From assembly GCA_038380795.1 (NCBI GenBank), contig CM076270.1, positions 16,713,001-16,777,000 of the forward strand: a stretch of 64,000 bases of DNA. Reading direction: 5' to 3'. The notes under the pieces were generated by a model. The model worked only from the letters and a program-made list of their open reading frames with translations, did not search any database and was not told the DNA's origin. Made by a program: the position numbers and the translations under genes. The DNA comes from Pyrocephalus nanus (Eukaryota > Chordata > Aves > Passeriformes > Tyrannidae). Positions 11,881 through 24,249 of this stretch are shown here, one piece after another. Within the stretch, counting starts at the first letter, position 1. Each line of letters starts with the position of its first letter.

Positions 11881-13845
11881 TGTAGGGCCTCAAAGCAGAT
11901 TTTTATCTGTGTGGTTCTTTGGGTGGGTTTTTTTGTTGTTGGTGGTTTTTTTTAAGACTGAAGTGAAAATGTTCTTTTTGAAAAATAGGGTTTTCTGTGA
12001 GGATAAATCACATCAGTTGCCCACTGGAACTAGAAATAATGTTGCTTTTATTTTAAATTCAATAATACAGGCATCTGGAGCTATAAAAACTTTTTGCACG
12101 GTGTGAGGCCCTTGGAAGATAAAGGCAACGTATATTTGTATTGTATTGTTACCTTACCTGACTTGAAGTATTTGGATTAGGGGCATTTCCTATGATGCAA
12201 ACGATAAATTGGAGAGGAAAACCACATATGGAAGAGACACAGAGTAAACCTTGTGGGTTCTGATGGTTACAGCCCTGGGAAGAAGAGGGAAAGTGCCTTG
12301 TGTGGTGCTGCAGTCAGGTCTGCATTCCTCAGTTGGAGCAGCAGGGCTGGGAGCCATGGGAATGATGCTGGAATGCTGTGCCTGGGTGTGTGACACATTT
12401 GTGTCCTTTCAGAGCATCGTCAGAGGAGGTAAAGCTGAGGACAGCCTCCAAGTGGGGAAAATGAAATGGGTTTTTGCTTCTTCACTGTGTACTCATATAA
12501 GCCCTCAAGTCAGAAAGCTTGAGTTAAAGAACTGCTGCCTTGCAGAAAAGGAGCAAAACCCAATTTTGGCAGGTTTGCTTTGCATGCAGCTTGTCCTGGT
12601 TACTGCATAACATCTTCCTGCTGCTGTGTTCCGCTTCCTCGGAACAAAGAGGTGACTTTTCAGTGGTGCCTGTAAATGTATTTAAGGGGAACAAGTGTTA
12701 AAAATAGTGATAGAAAAACAAAAAATATCTCAACTGATAGTGGATTCTGGGCACTGGACTTGCTGTGTTTGGGTAAGGAACAAAGACTCCACCCGTGCCA
12801 CAAGCTCTCCTCGCTATCTGTGCATGTGGACCGAGCAGCAACAATCTGTGCCTCTGGCTGGGTGTTGGTGTTTGGGGATTGCTGGACCATGGCACACTGA
12901 CAGGTAGGGGTGATTCCAGTTATTCCAAAGAATAAATGGGCTTTAATTATATGATTAATAGTGTGGCCATCAGTAGCTGGGACTGACTTGCTTCACTCCT
13001 CATAGTGTTTTAGTTTCACTCCTTTCATACTTAGGTGGGTTTTCTCAAGTGAGAGATCTGCAAATCCATATTTAAGCACTTAGATTTTGTTGTTTTGCAG
13101 GTGGCCCTTTCCCAAATGCAAATATCTAAAATTTGTCAAAGAGCAAGATTTTTAGGTTAAAGTTTGAGTCAGTGGTGCCCATTTACAAGAACCCTGGATA
13201 TTAAATCCTAGTCTGTCACTTAACTTTAAGGATATTTTTTTTCTTTTTCAAGGACGTTGTCTTACAGTGCAATCAGCATCCTTACAGTCCTCTCCACATG
13301 CATCTCCTTAGGTGAAGTGTCCAGCCCTTCCCCAACAGATGCCTTTAAGCTGCAGTGCAGCAGGAAGGGCACTGCTGTCCCAGCTGCCGACCCACACTGA
13401 TGAGCAGCAGTGCTGCTTGAGCATCCTCTGCAAACATCAGTCTTTTAGAGTGAAGGGGATGCTTTTCTATTGCAGCCTTCCTAGTATATGCACCTTATTT
13501 TCCTGTGTGATTTTTTCCTACTGTAATTCTCCTCCTTAATGATATAATTATTTGTGCTCATGAATACATGCTACCCTTTCGCTGTTGTATTTGCCTGCTG
13601 AGTTCTAAGTTTTGGGCAGACTGTGCCCTTATATGGACACTTATATAACCTGTCACTCTATCAGTGTGCTTGCATAGCTGTCCAGTCTATCAAAGGAACT
13701 TGTAGAGTTCTTCTCAGGTTCTTTTTTTATGCAATTTTTTTTTTTTTGCATTTTGACTTTCGGGACTCAGGCAAAAAAAAGGGATCAGCTGTTGTCTGCC
13801 TGCAGCTGGTGAGCTGTTCAAAACAATACATGTATATTATATCTA
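11881..13845. other. Non-coding stretch, T/G-rich and T-run tracts
   Basis: This stretch contains a T/G-rich tract around 11920-11956 and a T13 run at 13735-13747. Open frames on both strands at 12190-12610 and 12660-12907 overlap each other and show no domain character. No gene or interspersed repeat is recognised. Confidence 0.45.
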
Positions 13846-13872
13846 TTACTGGAGTTTCCAAAACTCCAGTAA
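13846..13872. repeat. Perfect 12-bp inverted repeat (hairpin)
   Basis: The left arm TTACTGGAGTTT at 13846-13857 is followed by a 3-base spacer and the exact reverse complement AAACTCCAGTAA at 13861-13872. The single-stranded form would give a stable short hairpin. There is no flanking T run that would suggest an RNA polymerase III terminator, and the stem is too short for a typical microRNA precursor. It may simply reflect a local inverted duplication. Confidence 0.85.
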
Positions 13873-16319
13873 CAGTGGTCTCGTTCCACTTGGGCTATAA
13901 TTCCGATAAGGAACATTCCAAGGTGGCTGATTATTCCTGCTCTCGTCCCCCACCTTAGGCAGGTGACAGGAGACCCTGGTACAGTCAGTGCTGCTCCCAC
14001 CTTAGCAGTGCAGGAGTTCCCAGTCCAGCCATGGGATGCTTCACCTCCCAACTCATTACACAGGTGCCAAGGCCTGACAGGAATTCCTGAGGTCATAGAG
14101 CAGCCCAGAGGGGCTGTGGGGTGAAGGATCATTCGTGGCTTCTCTTTAGCCAAGTGAGAGCTCCTACAGAGATATCTTTGTGTGGGGGCAACTTTTAAGG
14201 CAACTCTATCAGACAGTGAGCAGCACATGTAATCAAAACTATCACAGTTTATAGTGAGTCATGGGCACTAAACTTAGAGCATTTGTTTTACTGCTTCTGA
14301 CTGACACCGAGCTGAATTTGAAAGACAGAGTAGGCAATTCCAGTTCTTATCATGGAGGGAGCTGTGCTTTTCTTAGGTACCTAAACTATGACGTGCCCCT
14401 TTTTCTTGAGAAATGTGGCTTTTGTGCCATCTTAGTTTAGTTTTCTTCATTCTCCAGTCATTATCAGAGGTTCAATGAACAGTACACATCACAGGCTGAG
14501 ACACAAACACTTGATGTTATTCCTTTTGAGTCACTTGCCACTCTTCACTTCTCCTTTCAGAAATGTTAACTGTTCCTTATGTTGCCCACAGCCTCCCTCT
14601 TCCCAAGGCACTGAGGCAGAGATTTTGGGCAGCATCTACCCAACTGAATACCTTACTGCCCCTGGGTTTTGCTCCCATCTTTTCCTGTCCTGGGTGCTGG
14701 ACTAACATGTCTGGCTGTTCAGGACATCACCAGGGTAAGAGTTAAATCAGACTCCTGTAGACCTCTTTCCAGTAATCTCTCCAGAGATTTGTTGCCTAAG
14801 AGGGCATTTGCTCACCAAAAATAATTTGAAGGAATCCTAGAAGGCTATCCCCTTTTGATTTGCTTCAGCTGATGATTAAAAGCATGCTGTTTACAAAATA
14901 TCCTCTGCTTCCACATGCAGCTCTCGTGCCAGCTGCATCCAGACACTTCTGTGCTAGAGTGGGTAATATCTCTGGTCATGCCAATCATCTCTCATACCTG
15001 CCTCACTGAGCCCTGCCAAAATTGAACTAGTCTGGCTACTGGGGATCAGAGTCCCATGACAGTAAAGGTGCTGGGCTTTATTCTGCATTTGAATACTTGC
15101 TGTGAACAGGACCTGTAGTGACTGCAGGTCTCAGTCAAGGAAGGGGGCACCTGCCTCTCAGTTCTTTTCACGTGGCAGCAGACATGAAAATATGCATTTT
15201 TTTAGTAGCTGGACCAGAATGCCTAATGCTTTCTAAGCTACCCCAGACTTGGGAGATGCCTCAAGCACCAGTTTCAAGCCACAGAATTATCAGGACAAGT
15301 GGCTCGGTGGTAATCACTGTTCTTCCTGTGGTCTGTTGCTCTCCTGCAGACAGAGGATGTTTGACAAAGGTTCTGTTATTCACATGTCCTGTTCTCATGA
15401 GTATTCCCATTTGAAACAAATGGTAGTTGGTTACAAGTAAAGTAAACTGAAAACATATATTCCTACTCCTTCATTGCCTGCTTTAACTGAAGTTTGTCCC
15501 AAGCATTCTGCAAAATGCCTATAAAATCTTCTCAAGATGGTACCTCCCCAGTAATAGTGGGTTGGTTTGGGTTTCTCTGGGCACATTTTCTTGATTAAAA
15601 GTCACATTCCTACATAAACTCTGGAGTGGGACAGTGCAACAAACCCCCTGTGAGCTGACAGGACCCACTTATGCTGGGCCTTTCAGAGAGCACACGTGTT
15701 GATAGAAAGTAGAATATCACCTTCTAGTTCACTTGTCATCACTGTATCCTACCTGTTTTCACTTGGAAAAAAATCTTCCTCTGACTGATATGAGGGTGAC
15801 TGCTGCAGAGTGTTCTGTGGCTCTCCTGCTGTGACAACTCCCTTCACCAGCCCTTTCAGAAAACTGAAAGGACAAATGTATTTGGAAAGAGGTGGTTTTA
15901 ACTGCTGCCTTGGAAAAGTTTGGAAATGTTGCTTTTCCTGTATAGCTCCTCAAGGTCAGACTTTCTTTCTCTTCCCTTGGAAAAAAAAAAATTTAGCCGA
16001 AGAAGGAGAACAGGTTACAGAAAACCGTATATGGGACTTTGCCATTTCTAATTTGATGGCAAGACTTCTAGGTCAGTGGATAAATGGTTTGCACCAACAG
16101 ACTCCTCTTTCTCAACTCCAGCATTTGGCATTGAGCTGCCTCACCAGTTCCTGCTGCCCCTACGCTGCCTATGCTCTGAACCTGATAGAAATAGCTGGAA
16201 TTTAAGGCTGTACTTCTTTCTGAGGCTGCTGCCATCTTAGAGGACTGTCAGTTTGGTTATCCCTTCTGCCATCTCCTATCTATCCATCCTCAGTGGGCCA
16301 TTTTAAGTTTGTTTCCCAT
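13873..16319. other. Non-coding stretch, nothing recognised
   Basis: Mixed-composition DNA. A small hairpin (CCTTTCAG / CTGAAAGG, 4-base loop) lies at 15852-15871 and an A11 run at 15981-15991. A 131-codon plus frame (15810-16205) spans the A run and resembles no family I know. Confidence 0.45.
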
Positions 16320-16830
16320 GATAATCCTCTCTAGTGACATTTAACGTGCGTATTATTTTCTCCAAAAGTTTGCATGCAAAATTTCATGGTAGAACGAATC
16401 TCTGCAGCTGAACTGGTACACTAACCTGGTAATGTGGTCCATTATAAGGAAAATGCTTTCAGGCATGCTTCTAACAGATGATTTGAACTGGTGTTATGAC
16501 TGGGTGCTGCTGTATTTTCATTCACAATTTTCAGTATAAACGTCTTGTGGTTCCACAATCCTTGAACACATAGGAAAAAGACAACTAATTTGCATGGGCA
16601 ATCTTATGAATGCCATCTTTGTAATTAAGTGCAAACTGTGATTCCATCCACTGCCAGTATATTATGCCACTTCGATAGACTTTCATTTCATTACCGAAAG
16701 TCAAGATTTCCTTATTAAACTTTTCTATTAAAACAGGATGAGAAGAAGCTTCCAAAATCCACATTGCCTCTGCTATGTCACTTTTATTCTAATGTAATGT
16801 AAATAGACAAATAAGATATCCCATTGTGTT
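16320..16830. other. AT-rich candidate regulatory block with palindromic octamer-like site
   Basis: A complex AT-rich block without repeats. At 16369-16380 it carries the perfect palindrome TTTGCATGCAAA, which contains the POU/octamer-like core TTTGCAT on one strand and ATGCAAA on the other. Homeodomain-type TAAT/ATTA cores occur through the rest of the block. Enhancer function is inferred from texture only. Confidence 0.22.
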
Positions 16831-17439
16831 AGCTTAAGGGTGTTAAACATGCCCTTGAAACCAAAGGCAAAATAAAGCATAATTAAAAATACTATAGCAA
16901 GACAGCCTGATGGCACAGCGTCCATTCTCAGCACTGTGAAACAAAGTATTGAAGACTGGAGGGTTTGGGGAGGCTGAGAACATCCTTAGCAAACTGCCTG
17001 TGGGTATAATCCATTCCTGGACATGAGCTGGGCTCAGGTCACTGTGAGATAAGCTAATAGACAGCAAATCTCTCTCCACAGCTGAGCAGGCTGCTCTCAG
17101 CCACAATCTTGGGACAGGACTGCAGTGCCTTAGGTTGCCTAGGGAGCTTTATCCTGAGGTTTTCTGTACCTTCAGAGCCTAAGGAGGAGCAGGTGTTTCA
17201 GTGGGACTGCGTTTATCAGCTGGAACAGGGACCTCAGTGGGGATCTGGTGGTTGCCTGAGGGGGTGTGCTGAGCAGTCCTGCCGCTCTTAGGAAACACTT
17301 GCAAGTTGGAATGGTTTCATGTGGAGAGATGGCAGGCAGACCACTCAAAAAGGGAGAGTAATAGGAGAATCTCTACGATGCAGGACAGCACAGGTCAGAC
17401 TCACCTGAGATGTGTTTACAGACCTGAGCGGTGCATGGG
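16831..17439. other. Non-coding transition to GC-richer DNA
   Basis: G+C rises from about 16900 onward. Short open frames exist on both strands but none has paired splice sites or a recognisable product. No interspersed repeat is recognised. Confidence 0.4.
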
Positions 17440-17730
17440 CTGTGTCAGCACAGGGCCGAGCAGGGAGGCACCTCTGCCCGGGGAGGTGCTGTGGCTGCCT
17501 TAGTGAGATGTGACAGGGGGTTTAATTGCACCTCCTTTGGTGCCCTCTCTGGGTCTTAATTCACTTGTGGTGCCCTGCTGGAGCTCGCTGGTGCAGAACC
17601 CCTTCAGTGCAGCTGAGGATCCTGCCTTGGCCTCGCACTTGGGCCCTGCCAGCGTCAGGGGGGGTCTGGACGGGACCGCCTGCAGCGTGCCAGGCACGGT
17701 CCACTCTGTCTGAAGGCAGGTAAACAAGGG
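17440..17730. other. GC-rich, CpG-enriched patch
   Basis: This is one of the most GC-rich patches in the window, with about ten CpGs in 290 bp. Two plus frames and one minus frame are open together, as expected for stop-poor GC-rich DNA, so I do not call a gene. CpG is still well under the value expected from base composition, so it is not a CpG island. It could be a weak regulatory element, an untranslated exon, or an isochore fluctuation. Confidence 0.3.
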
Positions 17731-19379
17731 TCTTCAGGGGGTAACGTGTGCCAGAGACTGATTACCCATAATGTAGAAATAAATCACGGCCTCTTTGGCC
17801 TCAGCTTCCCCTCCCCAGCTCTCTTGCTGTAAGTGTGTTACCATGAACAGCTTTGAACCTGCTGCTGGGCACGTTGTTGAAGGCACGGCATTGATAGACT
17901 CTTGATGGGTTCTCTGAGTGTTTCTGGGCTGTGACCATTCCAGTGTAGCACTTGATACATCTTAGTTACTCCTCCTGCCCTTAATTTTTGTACCATCTCG
18001 ATGCTGCTTCTATCTTTTGGACAAATGAATCTTTTTGATCATTGAACTGTAATATTTGGGTTGGAGTAATCACACAGAGGCCTGAGATTGCCTTGTGCTT
18101 GTAAATTCTCTTAGTGCAGTGACAAAGTTTTTTTGTTGTTGTTTGTTTTGTTTTTTCTTTCCTTCAGCTTTGAAAAATTCACCTTTAAAGTACTGAACAA
18201 ATATATTGGTAACAATCCTCATTCCACGTTGAATGATATGATATATTCTCATTTTTCCAAAGGCAATGCCAGGTTTGTCTAATTTCTATCAAACAGTTCC
18301 AGACACTTGGTATATTTTTTGGGGAAAGGAAACATTTTCTAATATTTGTGGGTTTTGTAATCTTTAGGTGGCCACATACTTCTTCTGGAATTGAAGTTTT
18401 CATATTAAGTTGGTTTGGGTTTTTTTTACCCACTAGCAAAGCAATTAAGGAATTTCAACTAAGTGGATTCATTAGATATTCTGAATCTCACTGGTGAATT
18501 GGGTTTTTTTCTTCAGTGTGTGTGTGGTCTTTGGTAATTCTTTCTCTGACTCATAAGCTATAAATATCCTCGTGCGTGGAGAAGAACAGTTCTGTGCCAG
18601 GTGTTGGTATTACAAAATCTGTAAAGTCAGAAATAAAATGCAGAAGATTTGAAGTGCCTCTTGCAGGTCACAGTGGTGGCACAACCTGCTCCTTGTTAGC
18701 TGGGGGCCTGGGGGGCAGTGCCCTTCCACTTGGTGGGCTCTGGTACAGACAGGAGTCCCCTTTCCATGCCATTGCACTGCTCTGGCTTGATTGGCTAGTG
18801 AGGTACTTTCAAGCATTGTCCTTGCCTTTCATGGCTCTAAAAGAAGGGAGAACATCACACTGTTTTTTTGTTTTTTTTTTTTTTTTCCTGTGGTGTTTTA
18901 ACTCCCCTGCGTTGCTTCTGCTTGGTAAATCCAGTGCAAGTGAAGGGTGATTATTTGAGCCCAGGGCAGACTCTCTCCTGTGCCGTGTTTCCCTGTGCCT
19001 GCCAGGAATGATCAGCCCTCAAGTGACTGGAAGCTAAGCCAAAGCTGAGGGCAGGCAACAGGAGAGACCCTGATGTGGATATTTTTGGTGCTGGTCTGAG
19101 GCCTGAGATGCAATTGAAATTTTCTCATAATGCAGAGTGGAAGCAGGGGTATTTCCAAGCATGACAGATCAGTTTGCTGGTGTTTTTGAAAACACTTGTA
19201 TACCAAATGAACTTTCTCTCTTCTGAGAACTTGACTGAAAGAACATATATCCTAGAAATCAAAAAATATTCTGTCTAAAGCCTGTTTGTTAGCACAAGTC
19301 TAAAACCACCAATTAAAATTACTCTAAATGTTCTGGGAAAGATCCAGACTTGCTGCTCTCGACTGAGCTTTAATTCATC
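17731..19379. other. Non-coding stretch with T runs
   Basis: T/G-rich DNA lies around 18126-18160 and a T16 run at 18871-18886. No exon, RNA gene or interspersed repeat is recognised. Confidence 0.45.
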
Positions 19380-19640
19380 CTTTTTTTGTATTGCAGAGGT
19401 GGAACCTTTCCTGGATTGATTGTTTCCATTCTAAGTGTTATAGAATTATTAAGCAACGCTTCAGAGTGCACTAAATTTATGGCCATTATTTTGTAATGAA
19501 TTCTGGTTGAACTGACAATTTTAATCAATTCTACCTTTCAGAAATATAAATGGGAAGGAGAAATAAATAAATAATGTTTTGACCACAAGGCAGTGCAACA
19601 TTTGGAAATGAGGCTTAAAGTGTCCAACTGAGTTTCATTA
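19380..19640. other. AT-rich candidate conserved non-coding block
   Basis: A high-complexity AT-rich segment with repeated TAAT/ATTA cores, followed by a short AAAT-type microsatellite near 19560-19574. It resembles vertebrate conserved non-coding elements in texture; conservation is untested. Confidence 0.18.
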
Positions 19641-20982
19641 ATGCAATATCAGGTCTCAGGTTGGTAACCCTTGCTGGGATGTCACGGAACCCAGTGCTGG
19701 CATGTGGAGACTGTCGTGGACATTTCCTTTAATCTTCTGAGCTGGCAGGGCATGAAAGATTAAAATGTACTGGATCTATCAGACTTGCCACCTCTAGTTC
19801 AGGCTAGTTATTCATGTGCTATGTGGACAGCAATACTTTATTAATTGTATTGCTGGTCAGTGATCAATGTGACAAGCTTAGCAAAGAGCACAGTAATTCA
19901 TCAGAGAGTTGTCAAGAAGTAATTGCCCTCATATGCATTAGAATAAGCTCATGTGAGAGGCAGAATGGGTGTGCTTTTATCATTTTTAGGTGCAGGTGTC
20001 AACAAAATTAAAATCTGCTAAGGTACTAGTAAATAAATAAATTGGCAAGGAATTTATGCGCTCCAACACAATCACACCACTACAAAATAAGACAAAGGGT
20101 TGTACTTTATTGGCATTTATATTTATAAGTGTTTTGAAAGTGTTTTCAGCAAGTTCTTTTCTGTGTGCAGTATCTGTTACCAGTCACACTTTTGTAAGGG
20201 CAGGCACACGGTTTGCAGTTCTTTCCTTATAAAGAAAAGTGGAATAGTTGAGATGTAGTTTTGCTGAAAACTCTTCTTTAAATTATAAAATGTGCAGTTG
20301 CCCAGCCATTGTTACATGCAGAATGTATTTAGATCTCCTGTGACATTCTTCAACCTCTTGTGGAAAAGCACATCAGTAATAAAATGTCAATGGGTTTTTT
20401 TTTTTCTGCAGAGGTGAAGACTTAACACTTTTCACCACAGACTGCTATTTTAAGGGTTGTCAAAAGCACTGGGGAAGCGACAAAGGTAAGGCTGAATGTG
20501 TAATCCCTGTCCTGGTCCCTGCTGTACCTGACAGTATTAAACTTTCTCACGTTATACATTTTTCCCATCATCCAGGGTAACCTCACACTTCAGCTGTGGT
20601 GCCAGCACAGGATGGCTGCTGGATGCAGTGCTGCTTGGCATGTGTGTGTGCAAGTGCTTTGCTGTACAACATCAGTTTTCACAGAGTTTTGTATTTCAGT
20701 GTATATTTAAACAGGCACAAACTGGACTCACACTATAGAGTGCACTATCTGTGTTTTATTTTGCTTTTACTTTGTTTACTGTGTTTCCAAGGGTTTCTGA
20801 GAACCCATTGAAGAGAAGGCTTATAGAGAACCTGTCCCAGAAGGTAACATTTCAGAATAGAGCTAAGGCTAAACCTGACTGCAGTGACTGTTTGTTTATC
20901 ATGCACCTTAACAGTGGTTATTAGGTTGATTCTCCAGGACTGTCAGTCTAATGTGGTTCAGATTGCTAAACTCAATAAAAGT
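19641..20982. other. Non-coding stretch, nothing recognised
   Basis: AT-rich DNA with a T11 run at 20395-20405. Open frames are short. The end of the stretch abuts the tail of a minus-strand CR1 copy. Confidence 0.45.
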
Positions 20983-21421
20983 AATCATGGAATGATTGAG
21001 GGGTTTGGGTTTGAAGGGACCCTTAAGATCATCTTATTCCACCCCTCTGCCATGGACAAGGACACCTCTCATTAAAACAGGGTACTGAGAGCCCTGTCCG
21101 ACTCTTTCAGGGATGGGGCATCCACAGCTTCTCTGGGCAACCTGTGCCAGGGCCTCACCACCCTCACAGGCAGGAATTTCTTCCAGATATCTGATCTAAA
21201 CATCTCTCATTCAGTTTTCAGCCATTCCCTGCTGTCCTGTCACTCCATGCCCTTGTAATAGTCCCTCTCTGTTTTTCTTGCAGGCTCCCTTCAGCTACTG
21301 GAAAGCCCCTCTTAGGTCACCCTGAAGCTTCTCTTCTCCAGCCCAAACATTCCCGGTGCTCTCAGCCTTTGCTCACAGGAGAGGTGCCCCATCCCTCTAA
21401 TTATCTCGATAGCCTTCCTCA
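20983..21421 (-). mobile_element. CR1 non-LTR retrotransposon, 3' fragment
   Basis: About 440 bp match the classic bird CR1 3' end in reverse orientation. From 20983 it runs through the tail (ATCATGGAATGATT), the GAAGGGACC and AAGATCATCT motifs, then the GGGATGGGGCATCCACAGCTT block and the GGCAACCTGTGCCAG block, and ends near AGGTGCCCCATCCCTCTAATT. The element reads on the minus strand, so its 3' end is at 20983 and its 5' truncation point near 21421. This covers the C-terminal end of ORF2 and the 3' UTR at most. Severe 5' truncation is normal for CR1. Substitutions relative to the family pattern indicate an old, immobile copy. Confidence 0.93.
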
Positions 21422-24249
21422 TAATGATGGATTGAGGTGAGAGATGGGCAGAATTCTGGAATAAGGTAAGATTTGTTAAAAAATAGAGCACTTTGGGAGG
21501 AAAGGGTGAGCAAAGGGACAATCAGTATCTGGGCTATGAAAATGAAAGCTGGCAATGTGTGTAGTGAAGACTTGCTCATGATGGTCTGTAGCCTGTGTGA
21601 TAATGAGACCTGTTTAGAATGGATTTCCTTGGCATTCAACAGCATCATTTTTAATGATCTCATCTGGAAGTTCTGCTTCTGCCTCGCTAATCAAAATGAT
21701 CTCATCTAAATACTGAGGAAAGTGCTGATAGAGACCCACTTTACCACACTCCTAACACATATATAAGAGAAATAAAATGTTCCTAAAGTAGGTATGAGAG
21801 AGTCTTTGTCCAATTTCAAACCCACACAAACGGACGAGGGTGAAAAATGTGATATGACTTTAAATATCATCAGCGTGGTCAGCTTAGGAAGGAAATGAGC
21901 AGTGAATGTGAAGTGGGAGGAAGGGGAATTCAGTTGTGAAACACACTGAAGCAGCAGGGAAAGGACTGTTTGAGCGTTTTCTGCCACGTCTAGGAAGATG
22001 AGGCACAAGTGCTGGGAAACACTGTTGTGCTTCACAGTGTGTGCATTTCTCTTGTGCATGGTACAAGGCAGACAGTGTTTAGGTACGGACAGAACAAACT
22101 CAGCCTTCGACAAACGTTTCTTGCCACATGGGTGGGAGGGGATTGTCAAGAGCAAATACTCTGTGTGGCAGAATCTTGCAATGACTAAACTCAGTGCATG
22201 AATTAATAAAGCCTCACCTCAGCTTCCCCAGTACCCAGGGCACACAGTCATCGCTGCAGCAAGATGACAAACTGCACAAATTATTCCTTGCAAATTCTTT
22301 GAAAAATGGTTTTTCTAGTAAATCATTCGAATGCAGCTTGGTTTAGCCACTTTCTGATTTCTGACCTTGAAACACAACACTTTGCCTCAGTGCCTGAAAA
22401 ATTTTGTTGACAGTGGATTGCCTTACTCAGACTGGCTGCCGTAGTTTCTCTCGTTCCTCGATTCCTCCTGGTCTTGGTGTTTGCCTGCATTTTTTAATGC
22501 TCTGGCCAGTATTTGTGTGGTCTGCAGAGCACAGGAATCTAAGGCTGAGTAGATCCTGGCATTTGTATGTCACAGTGGATTAGAGGTTTGAATCGGTGCA
22601 GTTTCAAAAAGAAATGTTCCAGTATTTTACAATAGGACAGTGAATTAGTTTTACCACTGCCATTTTCTGCAGATAGGTTTTATTCTGTTCTCTGTTGGGT
22701 TAAACTGGAGCCTTTGACCCCTGATTAGTGGAGCAGTGATCAAGAGAGGAGTGTTAAGGAATGAGCATGGTGGCTGGATACCAGTGCTTGGGCAGTTAAG
22801 GCTTTCAGATTGACTGGTGCTGTCATCTGCCCTAATATTTCATGGAATTAGTGGGAGCTTCTCACATCCTGTGGACACAGGCAGACACCAGCACGTGCTG
22901 TGCATGTGTGTAAGCAGGGGCATGACTGGGGGGTGTGTGCATGGATGTTACATGGGGAAATGTCATCTCTGTACTGCCTTTTCTAAACAGCACAGACCTG
23001 TGCTGAGTACTGAAGGTGGACAAGTTGAAACTAAGCAAATTTTTAAGAGTTAATCTTGTGGCTGTAATATGTGCACTGAAAACCTCATTTTTGGGCAGCC
23101 CACTGGCTGCAGGAGGTGTAGAGCAAAATTCCTGTCTGATGTTATACAGAAGATCCTATTGAATTTATCATCCCTTTGCTTTGCTCTTTTGATCCTTAGA
23201 TTTTCTTTAGCCAAAGGTTATGGCTTTTACTGATAAATTTAGATTCTGTAATACACAGCAAGAGACATCAAGCAGTCAGAGCCTTGAGTATGTACATGGG
23301 GACTGCTATGTAATATTTTTTTCCCTCAGGATGCTCCTGTGTTTTTTGTCCTGAGATAGATATTGAAAATTTCAGGCATAGTTCTTTTCTGGATATCAGG
23401 AATTGATAATGTGCCCTTTGAGTAGTGAACCCCATCCAGACATCAGCTAATATTCAGAAGCAGCTCTAGGGCAGTCCAAGGTGCTTCACTTAAAAGAATT
23501 TAAGCTCCTGAACTAAAGGTGGGGTGGAGAAGTGAAGCTCTGAAAATGACAGCTGTGTTTTGTTTTATTTCTTTCCATCCTGCACAGGTTACAGTTTTCA
23601 GTGTCATACCTGACTATTGCAGTGCTTGACAACAGGTGACCTTCAAACCCAGCTGGAAAATACCAGCACTGGATGGTATTTTCCATCAGTGAGCAGAGGG
23701 AGCTTGGTAGGACACCTGACCAGCTCTGGGTACAGTTCAGCTGAGGGACTTTTGTATGATCCCTCTTTCAGCTGGAAAGCACAAAAGAAGAGGAAAGGCT
23801 GTCAGAAATCCTGTGTGTCAGACAAGGCACTAAACAGGTTGCTGAATGTGTCAGTTCTGAAAGGACAGACTGATCTGCTAATCTGGAGCGTTTCTAAAAT
23901 TGAATTGTTACAATAACCTCAGTCAGTTTTGGTAACTACATGGGTTCTGGAGTGTATCTAGTAAATATTTCTAAGGCAGTATCTGCTCAGATAGGCCTGA
24001 TTAAAACAGCTTGCCAGTTACAATTACAACCTATTCCCCTACCTCCCAAGTCTTTGGAGTCTGTAGACTTAGAGTGACCCTCCAGTGTGACACCAACACA
24101 CGGCATGGCTGTCCACACTCATTGTGTCTGGCATTGCCTCCTGTTCAACTTCATCTGTTGCTGCAAAGAGTTGCAGGCTTGGAAGAATTGGCAGGAAGAA
24201 TGTGGGTTCATTCTGCCTCTGCCATGTTATACACACACATGGATATGTA
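21422..24249. other. Non-coding stretch between two CR1 copies
   Basis: No exon or further repeat copy is recognised. Overlapping open frames on both strands at 21706-22201 show no family resemblance. The 5' boundary of the next CR1 copy is blurred and could extend somewhat into 24120-24250. Confidence 0.4.

Noticed and set aside
17500..17727. Overlapping frames in the GC-rich patch, possible CpG island gene
   Set aside because: CpG stays well below the value expected from composition, and several frames on both strands are open together.
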